Positions 24,721-32,694 of a stretch of DNA of 52,265 nucleotides are shown piece after piece; the first letter of the stretch is position 1; the number at the start of each line of letters is the position of its first letter. Made by a program: the position numbers and the translations under genes. Origin of the DNA: Nitrospira sp. (GTDB taxonomy: Bacteria > Nitrospirota > Nitrospiria > Nitrospirales > Nitrospiraceae); the NCBI GenBank assembly GCA_019636815.1, contig JAHBWT010000021.1, positions 1-52,265 of the forward strand. The letters run 5' to 3'. The notes beneath the pieces are model-generated. The model was not told the DNA's origin. It saw nothing but the letters and a program-made list of their open reading frames with translations, and made no database searches.

Positions 24721-25749
24721 TTAGCAGGTCAGCACGATTTTGCCGAAAAACTTCCGGCTGACCATCAGCTCCTGAGCCGCACGAGCGTTCCGAAGCGGGA
24801 ATGTGCGGTCGACGACAACCATTAATCGTCCCTGTCCCATGAGTTCCGCGGCCTTCACGAGTTCTGCGCGCGTACCCATGTAGGACCCCTTGATCGTCAG
24901 TTGCCGAGAGTATAGATAGCGTAGGTCCAGCTTCACGTCTGCGCCGGTGGTCGCTCCACAGGTAATCAAGCGCCCGCCTTTGCTAAGAGATTCAACACAG
25001 GTGTCCCACACTTCCGGTCCGATATGCTCGACGACAACATCGACTCCTCGCCCTTCAGTGAGCAGTCTGACTCGCTCCGCGACTTTTTCCTTGGCATGAT
25101 TGATCACGGCATCCGCACCAAGAATCACGGCCTTGGGAACCTTGTCGTCACTGCCGACCGTGGTCAGCACACGCGCCCCGGCTAATTTGGCCAATTGAAC
25201 GGCCATCATCCCCACCCCACTTCCCGCCCCCATCACGAGTACGGTTTCGCCATGTTGGAGACCGGCGAGCGCAAACAGCATATGTGACGCCGTCACCGAG
25301 ACGAGTGGAAACGCCGCAGCCTGTTCGAAGCTCAAATTTTCCGGCATCGGTAACACATTGCGGTGCGGAATCTTGACATATTCGGCGTAGCCGCCGTCCA
25401 TCATGGCTCCCAAAAGATTGTAGGTCCGGCACATATTGTCCCGGCCGGCCAGGCAATACTCGCATCTCCAGCAACTGATCCCCGGCGACACGAAGACCCG
25501 TGCTCCGACGGAGACATCTTCGACTTGGGGACCGACTTGTTCAACAATCCCAGCGACATCCGATCCCGGCACATGAGGCAACGGCATAGGATACGCAGGG
25601 TTTCCCTCTCTGATCCAGATGTCGAGACGATTCAGCGCACAGGCTTTCACTCGAACCAACACGTCCTGCGGGCCGATCTGGGGCATCGGCATCTCTTCAT
25701 ACAAGAGCTTCTCCGACCCACCGTGCTCGCGAAACAACACCGCCTTCAT
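24721..25749 (-). CDS. Zinc-type alcohol dehydrogenase / quinone oxidoreductase family protein
   Basis: A 342-residue MDR-family oxidoreductase. The N-terminal GroES-like half carries the structural-zinc cysteines C-W-R-C-E-Y-C-L-A-G-R-D-N-M-C, and the C-terminal half has a Rossmann motif (V-M-G-A-G-S-G-V-G). The position of the catalytic-zinc cysteine is taken by Asn-Arg (A-L-N-R-L-D), as in quinone-oxidoreductase-like members, so classical zinc-dependent alcohol oxidation is doubtful. The substrate is unknown. ATG 25749 follows GGGGAGAG by seven bases. A long hairpin (25772-25876) separates it from the upstream phzF-like gene on the same strand. Confidence 0.85.
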   Translation of the reverse strand: MKAVLFREHGGSEKLLYEEMPMPQIGPQDVLVRVKACALNRLDIWIREGNPAYPMPLPHVPGSDVAGIVEQVGPQVEDVSVGARVFVSPGISCWRCEYCLAGRDNMCRTYNLLGAMMDGGYAEYVKIPHRNVLPMPENLSFEQAAAFPLVSVTASHMLFALAGLQHGETVLVMGAGSGVGMMAVQLAKLAGARVLTTVGSDDKVPKAVILGADAVINHAKEKVAERVRLLTEGRGVDVVVEHIGPEVWDTCVESLSKGGRLITCGATTGADVKLDLRYLYSRQLTIKGSYMGTRAELVKAAELMGQGRLMVVVDRTFPLRNARAAQELMVSRKFFGKIVLTC

Positions 25750-25771
25750 CTCTTCACTCTCCCCTTAGATA

Positions 25772-25876
25772 GAGGTTTTGAACCTGCGAGTGTAGCGAGG
25801 TGGATGCCTGACCGCCCGCAGTGGGGTGCGAGGACGGTAGGCTCCTCGCTAACAGGACCCGCAGGTTTAAAACCTC
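25772..25876. repeat. Long imperfect hairpin overlapping the phzF-like stop codon
   Basis: GAGGTTTTGAACCTGCG (25772-25788) and CGCAGGTTTAAAACCTC (25860-25876) match at 16 of 17 positions. Inside them, TAGCGAGG (25793-25800) pairs with CCTCGCTA (25844-25851), and GCCTGACCG faces CGGTAGGC in the core. The roughly 105-base fold covers the last codons and stop of the phzF-like gene and the spacer before the alcohol dehydrogenase. It looks like a REP-type or terminator/attenuator element placed in an mRNA between two co-directional genes. Whether it recurs in the genome cannot be told from this window. Confidence 0.7.
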
Positions 25877-26796
25877 AACACCCCCTCCACGACCAACACA
25901 CACTGCCCGCCAACCGTGACGCCTTGAATGACATCGTCTTCCGACTCGACCTGCACAAGAATGCGAGAGGGGCGGTCGATCTCATATCCCTGCTCGATCA
26001 GGATTTCCGTAGTAGGCCCCACCTCAACCACACCGTTGTGAACCAGATAGGCTCCCAGCGCACCGCCGGCGCTCCCGGTGGCAGGATCTTCCAAGATCCC
26101 GATTTTGGGAGCGAACATCCTTGCATGGACAGAGGCGAACGATTCGACCGTCACCGTCGTGAAGACCATGATGCCATTGGCACCAAAACGTTCACACACC
26201 TTGATAATAGCCGATGCATCGGGGGCAATCGACCGTGCCGCCGTTAATGTCCGAACCGGCACAATCAACACCGGCAATCCAGTCGAAACGACTTGGAGCG
26301 GCCATTTCGCGTCGGCAATCACGTGTTTCGGTATGCCCAGCGCCCCAGCGATCAGATACAGCTCGTCGATGGCCGTCATCGGCTCAAAGAATTCCGGTTT
26401 CGGCTGAGCCATCACGACTCGCACCACACTTCCATGTTCCGTATGGACCTCGATGGGGAACAGGCCGATGTTACATTCTTGCGTCACACGCGTAATGCCG
26501 TCGTCTATCAAAATCCGTTTGAGATGGGCAAGAACGTAAAAGGTGCCGAGCACAGGATGACCGGCGAATGGAATTTCCTGAGTCGGGGTAAAAATGCGCA
26601 GCCGCGCAGCCGCGGCAGAGTCGGTTGGTGGAAAGACGAACACCGTTTCAGAGAGATTCATCTCCCGCGCAATTCGTTGCAATTGGTCGTCGGTCAGCCC
26701 CTCCGCATCAGGGAAGACGGCAACAGGATTGCCGCCGAACGGTTGCCCTGTGAAGACGTCAGCTTGATAGAACTTCAGCGAACGTTGCTCGGTCAT
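25867..26796 (-). CDS. PhzF family isomerase-like protein
   Basis: A 309-residue member of the PhzF/YddE family with a diaminopimelate-epimerase-like fold. The N-terminus carries Q-A-D-V-F-T-G-Q-P-F-G-G-N-P-V-A-V, and the catalytic-type Glu lies in M-N-L-S-E-T-V-F-V. G-H-P-V-L-G-T appears later, and D-P-A-T-G-S-A-G-G-A-L-G near the C-terminus. Outside phenazine producers the substrates are unknown, so no pathway is assigned; no phenazine genes are nearby. GGGAAAAGG lies next to ATG 26796. The last codons lie inside the long inverted repeat described above. Confidence 0.9.
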   Translation of the reverse strand: MTEQRSLKFYQADVFTGQPFGGNPVAVFPDAEGLTDDQLQRIAREMNLSETVFVFPPTDSAAAARLRIFTPTQEIPFAGHPVLGTFYVLAHLKRILIDDGITRVTQECNIGLFPIEVHTEHGSVVRVVMAQPKPEFFEPMTAIDELYLIAGALGIPKHVIADAKWPLQVVSTGLPVLIVPVRTLTAARSIAPDASAIIKVCERFGANGIMVFTTVTVESFASVHARMFAPKIGILEDPATGSAGGALGAYLVHNGVVEVGPTTEILIEQGYEIDRPSRILVQVESEDDVIQGVTVGGQCVLVVEGVLRF

Positions 26797-26901
26797 GCCT
26801 TTTCCCGTCGGTCTATTGGGTCACTCCGTGAATGCGTCGATAGGGCAAGAAGATCTCCGGCATCCTTTGACAGGTCGACGCGACTTTGTCAAACTCGCCT
26901 C

Positions 26902-27159
26902 GTGAATCCCATCACCGAGCAAGACATCGCCCACGCCTTGGAAGTGTTGAGCCTCACATTGCCTCTCACCTCTGAAGACTTGGAACGGGCCCGGCGCGTC
27001 CAGCGCTATAACTGGAACCCTTCGCGTTATGCCGGTCTCACGAACAATCCCAAACAATACATGCAACAGTACCGGAAAGCCGAAGAGATGACTCGGACCG
27101 TCGAAGCCGCGTATGCCCTGCTATCCGCGGTGTTCGTTCCCGATGACGCCTCACATTGA
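26902..27159 (+). CDS. Small J-domain-like protein without the HPD motif
   Basis: A predicted 85-residue helical protein from GTG 26902. Its helices (A-L-E-V-L-S-L, L-E-R-A-R-R-V-Q-R and M-T-R-T-V-E-A-A-Y-A-L-L) follow the layout of a J-domain. The position of the HPD loop reads W-N-P-S-R-Y, so it should not stimulate Hsp70 in the usual way. The start has no strong Shine-Dalgarno, which lowers confidence. It is divergent from the phzF-like gene and convergent with the radical SAM pair, ending 24 bases before it. The J-fold call is pattern-based. Confidence 0.5.
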   Translation: MNPITEQDIAHALEVLSLTLPLTSEDLERARRVQRYNWNPSRYAGLTNNPKQYMQQYRKAEEMTRTVEAAYALLSAVFVPDDASH

Positions 27160-27183
27160 CCGTCAATCTTCAAGCCTCCACCG

Positions 27184-29136
27184 TCACTCGACATTGTGGC
27201 TTGTGACACGCGACATCCCCTCGTCTCCTTGAGATTGCGCCACCGGCCACGTCACCAGGCCTGACACCCCTTCCGGCGATCCGACCGGCTGCGTCTGTCT
27301 GGCATAAATCTGTGGCAATCGGTTCGTCCCAAATTTCGAAATGTAGAGGAAGACATGCTCGCGCGAGTTCACACGCACGGCCCAGGGGTGAAAATCGTGT
27401 TTGTAGAATTCTTCGCAGAGCTGCATGGCGTCGAGGCAAGACAACGTGTTGGGATCATTGAGGGTGTAATAATAATCGAGTGGCAGATCGTACTCTTCCT
27501 GTTTGTGAATCGTGATGCCGAATTTCTCCGGATGGCGCACCATCGGCGTGTGCCGATAGGCCACGAAATAGAACAGTTCCAGCGAGTGGATCACCGGCTG
27601 GTTCTCCAGGACAAACCCGCGAGTTTCCATCGCCTCCTCGATCGTCTCACCGGGAAACCCGTAGAAGGCCATCACATGGTTCCAAATTCCGGCCTGCGCC
27701 GCCATCACGAGATTCCGCTGGATCACACTCTTCTTGGCATGCTTGTCCATGAGGTTCAAGACTCGCTCATTCGCCGACTCCATCCCATAATAGAGCGTGC
27801 AGCAGCCGGCCTTCGCCGCGAGATCCCAGGTGGATTGGTCTTGAAGCGTTTCTTCAAAGCGGATAAGCGTCGTCCACTTGATCCCGACGTTCTGGTCGAC
27901 CAGCAGCTGGGAGACTTTCTTGAACAGCGCCGGCGGATAGGACTCATCAGAAAAGAGAAAGTGCCGGCAATGGTATTTGTCTCGCAGGGCCTTGATCTGT
28001 TCGACGACCAACTGAGCCGGCATTCCACGATATTGATCGAAGTAACCCTGCCCATGGTCGCAGAAGGTACAGCGCCCCCAGTAGCAGCCGCGCGTCGCCA
28101 GATAGGGAATGATGAGTTCCGGGACGAAGTAGCGATCCAGCGGCATCCCATCAAAATCCGGCAAGGGCAGCGCAGCCGTCTTCTCGGTGTAGATTTCCGA
28201 ATTCCGGTGGAGACCGGTCTCATCGCGATAGATCAAGTTGGGAACGGAAGCGAGAGGCCGCTGCCCGTTCAGCGCTTCGATGAGCCACAGCAGCGCGTGC
28301 TCTCCTTCATAGAGAATAGCTGAATCAAAGACTTCCAAGAAGAACCTCTCGTGATTCACGAGATCTTCTTGAAGGCGCGTGATGATATTGCCACCCACCA
28401 CGACTTGGATCTGAGGGAACGTCTCCTTGATCATCTTGGCGAAGGTCAGACCGGCTAAGAGCTGCATCTGCGTTCCGATGGAAATGCCGACCACATCCGG
28501 CTGCTCTCTCGCCACATCCGGCATGACCAACTGATTGCAGAGATCCCGGTAGACGTTCACCTGCTCATCCTCCAAACAGGCAAACACTTCCTTCGAGACC
28601 CCTGGACGATATCCGAGATTGCTTTCCATCGGATAAAAAACGAGCGAGGCGGGATAATAGGCCGCGGAGATATAGGCCATCGTCTCGCGGAAGGTATTGA
28701 GCGCTCCTTCCAGCGTCTCAGCCTCATAGAAACGCTCGCCGCGCACGATCGACTTGGCCTCTTCGGCCCGGTCCGCCAGATCGAAGACATCGAGGTCATA
28801 GGCCTGTTCCACGACCGCTATCTGATTCACGTCCCGCTCGGTCAAAACGCCGGCCTTCTCTTTCTCTTGCAGGGCCTTGAGCTGCATGCCCAACCGAGCC
28901 TTTACCCAGATCAAAAATTCCATGCTGAAGAAGTGATCCCACATTCCGATGTTGATATCACGCTGGATGACCTGGTGGCCGGCTTGGCGCAACACGGCGG
29001 TCAGGCATGGCAAGGCGAGGTATGGCGCCGTCGGCACCCACTCGGGCGGAAAGATGAGCATGACTTTGGATTTTTTCCGATCCTCTTTCTTGATCGGGGT
29101 CAAGCCATCAATCTGTAGAAGTTCATTACTGCTCAT
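27184..29136 (-). CDS. B12-binding radical SAM protein (tandem paralogue 1)
   Basis: A 650-residue protein with an N-terminal cobalamin-binding-like Rossmann domain (V-M-L-I-F-P-P-E-W-V-P-T at the start, then P-D-V-V-G-I-S-I-G-T and V-V-V-G-G-N) and a radical SAM barrel. The 4Fe-4S cysteines are Cys351, Cys356 and Cys359 in R-G-C-Y-W-G-R-C-T-F-C-D-H. The spacing is C-x4-C-x2-C instead of the common C-x3-C-x2-C. The usual D-x-H-x-x-G cobalamin-ligand motif is absent. The substrate is unknown; methylation or radical rearrangement chemistry is typical for the class. I chose ATG 29136, just before S-S-N-E-L-L, over the ATG at 29211. Confidence 0.88.
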   Translation of the reverse strand: MSSNELLQIDGLTPIKKEDRKKSKVMLIFPPEWVPTAPYLALPCLTAVLRQAGHQVIQRDINIGMWDHFFSMEFLIWVKARLGMQLKALQEKEKAGVLTERDVNQIAVVEQAYDLDVFDLADRAEEAKSIVRGERFYEAETLEGALNTFRETMAYISAAYYPASLVFYPMESNLGYRPGVSKEVFACLEDEQVNVYRDLCNQLVMPDVAREQPDVVGISIGTQMQLLAGLTFAKMIKETFPQIQVVVGGNIITRLQEDLVNHERFFLEVFDSAILYEGEHALLWLIEALNGQRPLASVPNLIYRDETGLHRNSEIYTEKTAALPLPDFDGMPLDRYFVPELIIPYLATRGCYWGRCTFCDHGQGYFDQYRGMPAQLVVEQIKALRDKYHCRHFLFSDESYPPALFKKVSQLLVDQNVGIKWTTLIRFEETLQDQSTWDLAAKAGCCTLYYGMESANERVLNLMDKHAKKSVIQRNLVMAAQAGIWNHVMAFYGFPGETIEEAMETRGFVLENQPVIHSLELFYFVAYRHTPMVRHPEKFGITIHKQEEYDLPLDYYYTLNDPNTLSCLDAMQLCEEFYKHDFHPWAVRVNSREHVFLYISKFGTNRLPQIYARQTQPVGSPEGVSGLVTWPVAQSQGDEGMSRVTSHNVE

Positions 29137-29149
29137 GGTCAATACATCT

Positions 29150-29226
29150 GTCTTTCGTGAAGCGCATCTCGTATCTCGCGGACTTCCCGGGGCGATCATC
29201 TTGCGCTTCACGCTTCACGAGATACA
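29150..29226. repeat. Nested inverted repeats between the two radical SAM genes
   Basis: CGTGAAGCGC (29156-29165) is the exact complement of GCGCTTCACG (29203-29212), and GTATCTCG (29171-29178) of CGAGATAC (29218-29225). CTTCACG is also directly repeated (29206-29212 and 29213-29219). The two stems interlock and cannot both form fully at once, which suggests alternative folds or a degenerate dispersed repeat. Confidence 0.55.
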
Positions 29227-29231
29227 TTCCC

Positions 29232-31130
29232 TTACATCTTTCCTGCGAGCGTATGCGTCACGCCAACCGTTTTCACCGATCGATACTGAAGGTCATGAAG
29301 TTTCCCCAAACCAAACCTTGAGATATAGAGAAAGATGTATTCCCGAATATAGAGGCGCAAGTCCCAGCCAGGATTATGGTTGCGCTCGAACTGCTCGAAC
29401 ACCCGCTCCGCCTCTTCGATGCTCATGCCGTTCTTCACCGTGTAGTAGTAGTCCAGCGCGAGATCCCAATCCGGATTCTTGTAGGCCGTGACGCCCCACT
29501 TCTCCGGATGTTTCGCCACGGGATTATGCCGCCCCAGGTCGAACGTGCCGAACCCGAGCGAATGGACGTGGTCCTTGTTCTGCTCGAGGAACTGCACCGA
29601 CTGCCAGGCTTCCTCTTTGGTCTCACCGGGAAAACCGAAAAAGCCCATGCAGTGATTCCAGATCCCCGCCTCCGCCGTGAGCTTGAGGTGCTTCGTCATG
29701 ACCTCCGACGTCGTCGCCTTGTCCATCAGCTGCAGCACCCGTTCGACGCCCGACTCGTAGCCGAAGTGCAGATAGCGGCAACCCGACGCCTTCGCATCCT
29801 GCCAGACGGCGTCTTCCAACAGACTCTTCTCGAACCGCAGGTGCGTCGTCCAGAAGATGTCCATGTTGCGCTCGACCAATCCCCGAGAAAGCTTGCGGAA
29901 CAACGCGGGCGGATAGGACTCGTCGGTGAAGTGAAAATGCTTGGCGCCGTACTTGTCGCGCAGATACGTAATGTCGGCGAGAATGTCCTGAATCTTCTTC
30001 GAGCGATAGCCGGCGGTGTAGCCCTCGCCATGGTCGCAAAACTCGCAGCGCCCCCAGTAACATCCCCGCGTCGCCAGATAGGGCAACACACGGTTTGGAA
30101 CAAAATACTTTTCGAGCGGCAATCCGTCGAAGTCCGGCGGGGGCAGCGCGGCCATATCTTCCGCATAACTCAGCGGGGACACATGGATACCCGTCTCGTC
30201 CTTATAGATCGCGTTCGGCACATCGGCCAAATTCTTCTTGGCGCCGACCGCTTCGACCAGTTGCGTGAACGCCGTCTCCCCTTCATAGACCACGGCGCTG
30301 TCGAAATACTGAAAGAGGGGCGACTCGGGCAAGACGTCGCGCAGGCGGGTCACCGTATTGCCGCCGATCGTGATGTGGATGTGAGGGAAGTGTTGTTTGA
30401 TGAGGGCGCAGAAAGTCATGGACGAAAACATCTGCTGCTGCAGGACGATCGAGATCCCAACCACGTCCGGTTGCTCGGCCTGGATCACCGGCTTGACCAG
30501 AGAGTCGAACACGTCCCGGTACACGTTGACCTGTTCATCCTGCACGGCATCCATGACTTCGGTCGACACGTACGGTTTATACGATAGATCCGTCTCCATC
30601 GGCGGCATGCAGATCCGCGCCGGCGCATAGACCAGCGAAATGACCGATGCGACCTCTCGAAACACTTGAATCGACCATTCTAACTTGTCGATATCGTAGA
30701 ACTTCTCATTTCTGACAACGTGCTTCGCTTCCTCCGCATCCCGGATCAGCTTTTCCATCCTCGGGCGCGTCACATCACAGAGCGCGAGCTGCACATCCAT
30801 CTCCCACTCAGCGAGGTCCCGCTTCTTCGCCAGCTTGCGGAGGCGATCCAATTGCTGCGGCACCTTGCGCAGGACCTTCTTCAGAAAATCCTCGCTGAAG
30901 TACCAGTCCCACATCTCGCAATTGATGTCTTTCTGGATGACCGTATGTCCGGCTTGGCGGAGAACGGAAGTGAGGGAGGGAAGGCTCAAATAGGGCTCGG
31001 ATGGATACCAGTCCGGCGGGAAGATCAGCATCACCTTCATCTTCCGGCCACTGGAGTTTTCAAACTGCCGGCGATTGAGAAGAATCAACTCCTTGGAGGC
31101 CCGTTCGCCTTTCGAATATTCGATCTTCAC
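29232..31130 (-). CDS. B12-binding radical SAM protein (tandem paralogue 2)
   Basis: A 632-residue paralogue of the protein at 27184, with the same layout: an early V-M-L-I-F-P-P-D-W-Y-P-S, the cobalamin-domain P-D-V-V-G-I-S-I-V-L and T-I-G-G-N, then the cluster cysteines Cys357, Cys362 and Cys365 in C-Y-W-G-R-C-E-F-C-D-H with C-x4-C-x2-C spacing. The pair is clearly a tandem duplication, but divergent enough that the two probably have different substrates or form a heteromeric enzyme. The start is GTG 31130 with AAGGA ten bases upstream. It is transcribed ahead of paralogue 1, about 95 bases apart. Confidence 0.88.
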   Translation of the reverse strand: MKIEYSKGERASKELILLNRRQFENSSGRKMKVMLIFPPDWYPSEPYLSLPSLTSVLRQAGHTVIQKDINCEMWDWYFSEDFLKKVLRKVPQQLDRLRKLAKKRDLAEWEMDVQLALCDVTRPRMEKLIRDAEEAKHVVRNEKFYDIDKLEWSIQVFREVASVISLVYAPARICMPPMETDLSYKPYVSTEVMDAVQDEQVNVYRDVFDSLVKPVIQAEQPDVVGISIVLQQQMFSSMTFCALIKQHFPHIHITIGGNTVTRLRDVLPESPLFQYFDSAVVYEGETAFTQLVEAVGAKKNLADVPNAIYKDETGIHVSPLSYAEDMAALPPPDFDGLPLEKYFVPNRVLPYLATRGCYWGRCEFCDHGEGYTAGYRSKKIQDILADITYLRDKYGAKHFHFTDESYPPALFRKLSRGLVERNMDIFWTTHLRFEKSLLEDAVWQDAKASGCRYLHFGYESGVERVLQLMDKATTSEVMTKHLKLTAEAGIWNHCMGFFGFPGETKEEAWQSVQFLEQNKDHVHSLGFGTFDLGRHNPVAKHPEKWGVTAYKNPDWDLALDYYYTVKNGMSIEEAERVFEQFERNHNPGWDLRLYIREYIFLYISRFGLGKLHDLQYRSVKTVGVTHTLAGKM

Positions 31131-31290
31131 GCCGGCCTGATCCTTCCCTCAAACTGGTCTAAACTAACAAGAAAGCCAACAAGTTACACCTTAAGAGTGT
31201 CATTGTACTGAGGCAAAAGATTGAGTTGCAAGGGCGGGAATGGAGCGGCCAGATAGTCCTTGTGCTCGCTGAAGCTCCACGGGAGTGCGT

Positions 31291-31587
31291 TTACCTCAAT
31301 CGCCAATACCAGGGCCGCCGTCGGCCATGAGCAATGGCCACAACCTCAATACGATCATTGGCGACCCGATAAACAATCTGGAACGGAAACCGGAGGAACA
31401 AATAGCGGCGAGTGTCGTGTATAAACAGCGGCCAACGTTCGGGCGCTTCAGAGATGGATTCGATCCCATGATCGAGTTCGGCAAGAAACGAGTCTGCAGC
31501 AGACTGATTTCTTTCCGCATACCACAGCCGAGCTGTCCTGGATTCTTCTACGGCCTCTGGATGGAAGACAACGGGAAGGCCCGGCAT
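31291..31587 (-). CDS. ParE/RelE-family toxin
   Basis: A 98-residue plasmid-stabilisation-type toxin. The early F-H-P-E-A-V-E-E-S-R, the middle I-S-E-A-P-E-R-W-P-L-F and the C-terminal V-V-A-I-A-H-G-R-R-R-P-W-Y-W follow the ParE/RelE pattern. ParE toxins inhibit DNA gyrase and RelE toxins cut mRNA on the ribosome; sequence alone does not decide. The start overlaps the end of the antitoxin gene by one base, the usual antitoxin-first order. It sits next to an IS remnant in the mobile patch. Confidence 0.9.
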   Translation of the reverse strand: MPGLPVVFHPEAVEESRTARLWYAERNQSAADSFLAELDHGIESISEAPERWPLFIHDTRRYLFLRFPFQIVYRVANDRIEVVAIAHGRRRPWYWRLR

Positions 31588-31811
31588 CAGCGACCGAGGA
31601 TCTCTTGGCGGGCATCACTCCAAGAGACAACACGGGCTGAAGCTGAATCGAGATCCTTCAACCGACGGGCAATTTCACGATCCCATTCTGCTTCTGCGTC
31701 GGCATCAACGGCTGTATCAAGGCTCTCCAATAGCAAGCCGGCCATTGCAGCCCGAGCCTCAGGTGGAAGCTTCAACGCGGCTTCCAGCAATTTTGTGGCG
31801 TCAGATCTCAT
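31587..31811 (-). CDS. Addiction-module antitoxin
   Basis: A 74-residue antitoxin of the 'addiction module' helical family. The N-terminal helix (L-L-E-A-A-L-K-L-P-P-E-A-R-A-A-M-A-G-L-L-L-E-S-L) and the C-terminal W-D-x-E-I-A-R-R-x-x-D-L/W-S-D-A-R-x-E-I pattern are typical. It neutralises the toxin at 31291 and normally represses its own operon. A TAGTAT sequence lies a few bases before the start, so the transcript may be nearly leaderless; I see no Shine-Dalgarno. Confidence 0.88.
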   Translation of the reverse strand: MRSDATKLLEAALKLPPEARAAMAGLLLESLDTAVDADAEAEWDREIARRLKDLDSASARVVSWSDARQEILGR

Positions 31812-31908
31812 GGGTGAATACTAGCAGAAATCAGAAAGACAGGAAAGCCGACCGCATACTGACAGCTCATCGCAGCTACCGCAGCGACAACGGGGATCGT
31901 TAGCAGGC

Positions 31909-32659
31909 TGATGTCTCCCCCCGAAACGACGACAAATTAAAACTGGAGTAAGATACCGGCTTCGGCGGTCCCTTGCGAAAGGAGTGGCCCCATGAAGCGG
32001 TCGAAATTCTTGGAAAAACAGATTGTGTATGCCCCTCGTCAAGCCGAGTCGGGCACCCCGATCGGCGATCACTGTCGGCAATACGGCATCGCCGAGCAGA
32101 CCTTCTACGCCTGGACGAAGAAGTATGCCCATCTGGGCATCAGCGAACTCCGCCGCCTGCGCCAACTCGAAGAAGAGAACAGCCGGTTGAAGCGTCTGGT
32201 CGCCGATCTCTCCCTCGACAAGCACATGTTGTCGGAAGCCTTGCGAAAAGCAGTTTGAGGCCCGCCCGCCGCCGGGAGCTGGCCCAGTTTGGGGGTATCG
32301 GAAGAGTCGGGCGGAGGATCAATCAGCACTCCGGCTCCGCATTCGAGATTTGGCGCATGCCCGACCTCGATTTGGCTATCAGCGGATCTGGGTCTTATTG
32401 CGGCGGGAGGGCTGGCTCGTGAATCGGAAACGAGTGCGACGGCTCTATCGCTTGGAGGGGGTGCAGCTCCGCATGCGGGTGCGGCGTCGGAAACATATCG
32501 CGGCGCAAGGTATGCTGATGGATTACAATTACCACCGCCCACACAGCTCACTCGGACACCTGACTCCGAGCAAGTTTATCAACCAACGTCAGACCAAACA
32601 GACCGTCGAAGAAATCATCTACTCTGGTTCAGAGTTGTCTCAAAATGGGACCAACGTCA
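31909..32659 (+). mobile_element. IS3-family insertion-sequence remnant (about 0.75 kb)
   Basis: The remnant contains an intact OrfA and a shortened OrfB. The ends are provisional: TGATGTC at 31909 and AACGTCA ending at 32659 (read inward TGACGTT) are weakly inverted, and no target duplication is obvious. A complete member of this group is about 1.2-1.3 kb, so roughly 0.5 kb is missing, mainly the DDE core of the transposase. The element cannot move by itself. Confidence 0.8.
31992..32258 (+). CDS. IS3-family transposase OrfA
   Basis: An 88-residue helix-turn-helix OrfA with the IS407-group pattern: I-V-Y-A-P-R-Q-A-E-S-G-T, then Y-G-I-A-E-Q-T-F-Y-A-W, and the leucine-zipper segment L-R-R-L-R-Q-L-E-E-E-N-S-R-L-K-R. 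It binds the inverted repeats and is normally joined to OrfB by a -1 frameshift near its 3' end. The gene is intact, but OrfB is not, so it is probably a relic. Confidence 0.88.
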   Translation: MKRSKFLEKQIVYAPRQAESGTPIGDHCRQYGIAEQTFYAWTKKYAHLGISELRRLRQLEEENSRLKRLVADLSLDKHMLSEALRKAV

Positions 32660-32694
32660 GTGGCATCAGGAAAATTCGAGCACCTTCCTCATGA
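32259..32694 (+). pseudogene. IS3-family transposase OrfB remnant without its DDE core
   Basis: After a short piece of the OrfB start in one frame (R-P-A-R-R-R-E-L), the sequence shifts frame to A-L-R-L-R-I-R-D-L-A-H-A-R-P-R-F-G-Y-Q-R-I and R-R-E-G-W-L-V-N-R-K-R-V, the N-terminal HTH_21 region. This is directly joined at about 32510 to Y-N-Y-H-R-P-H-S-S-L-G-H-L-T-P, the C-terminal end of the integrase domain. The intervening catalytic DDE region (about 130 residues in intact relatives) is deleted. At least two deletion or frameshift events are needed. Confidence 0.85.

Noticed and set aside
27355-28323. 322-codon plus-strand frame
   Set aside because: It is antisense to radical SAM paralogue 1, without a ribosome binding site or domain.
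29376-30587. 403-codon plus-strand frame
   Set aside because: It is fully antisense to radical SAM paralogue 2 and has the His/Arg/Val-rich composition of a shadow frame.
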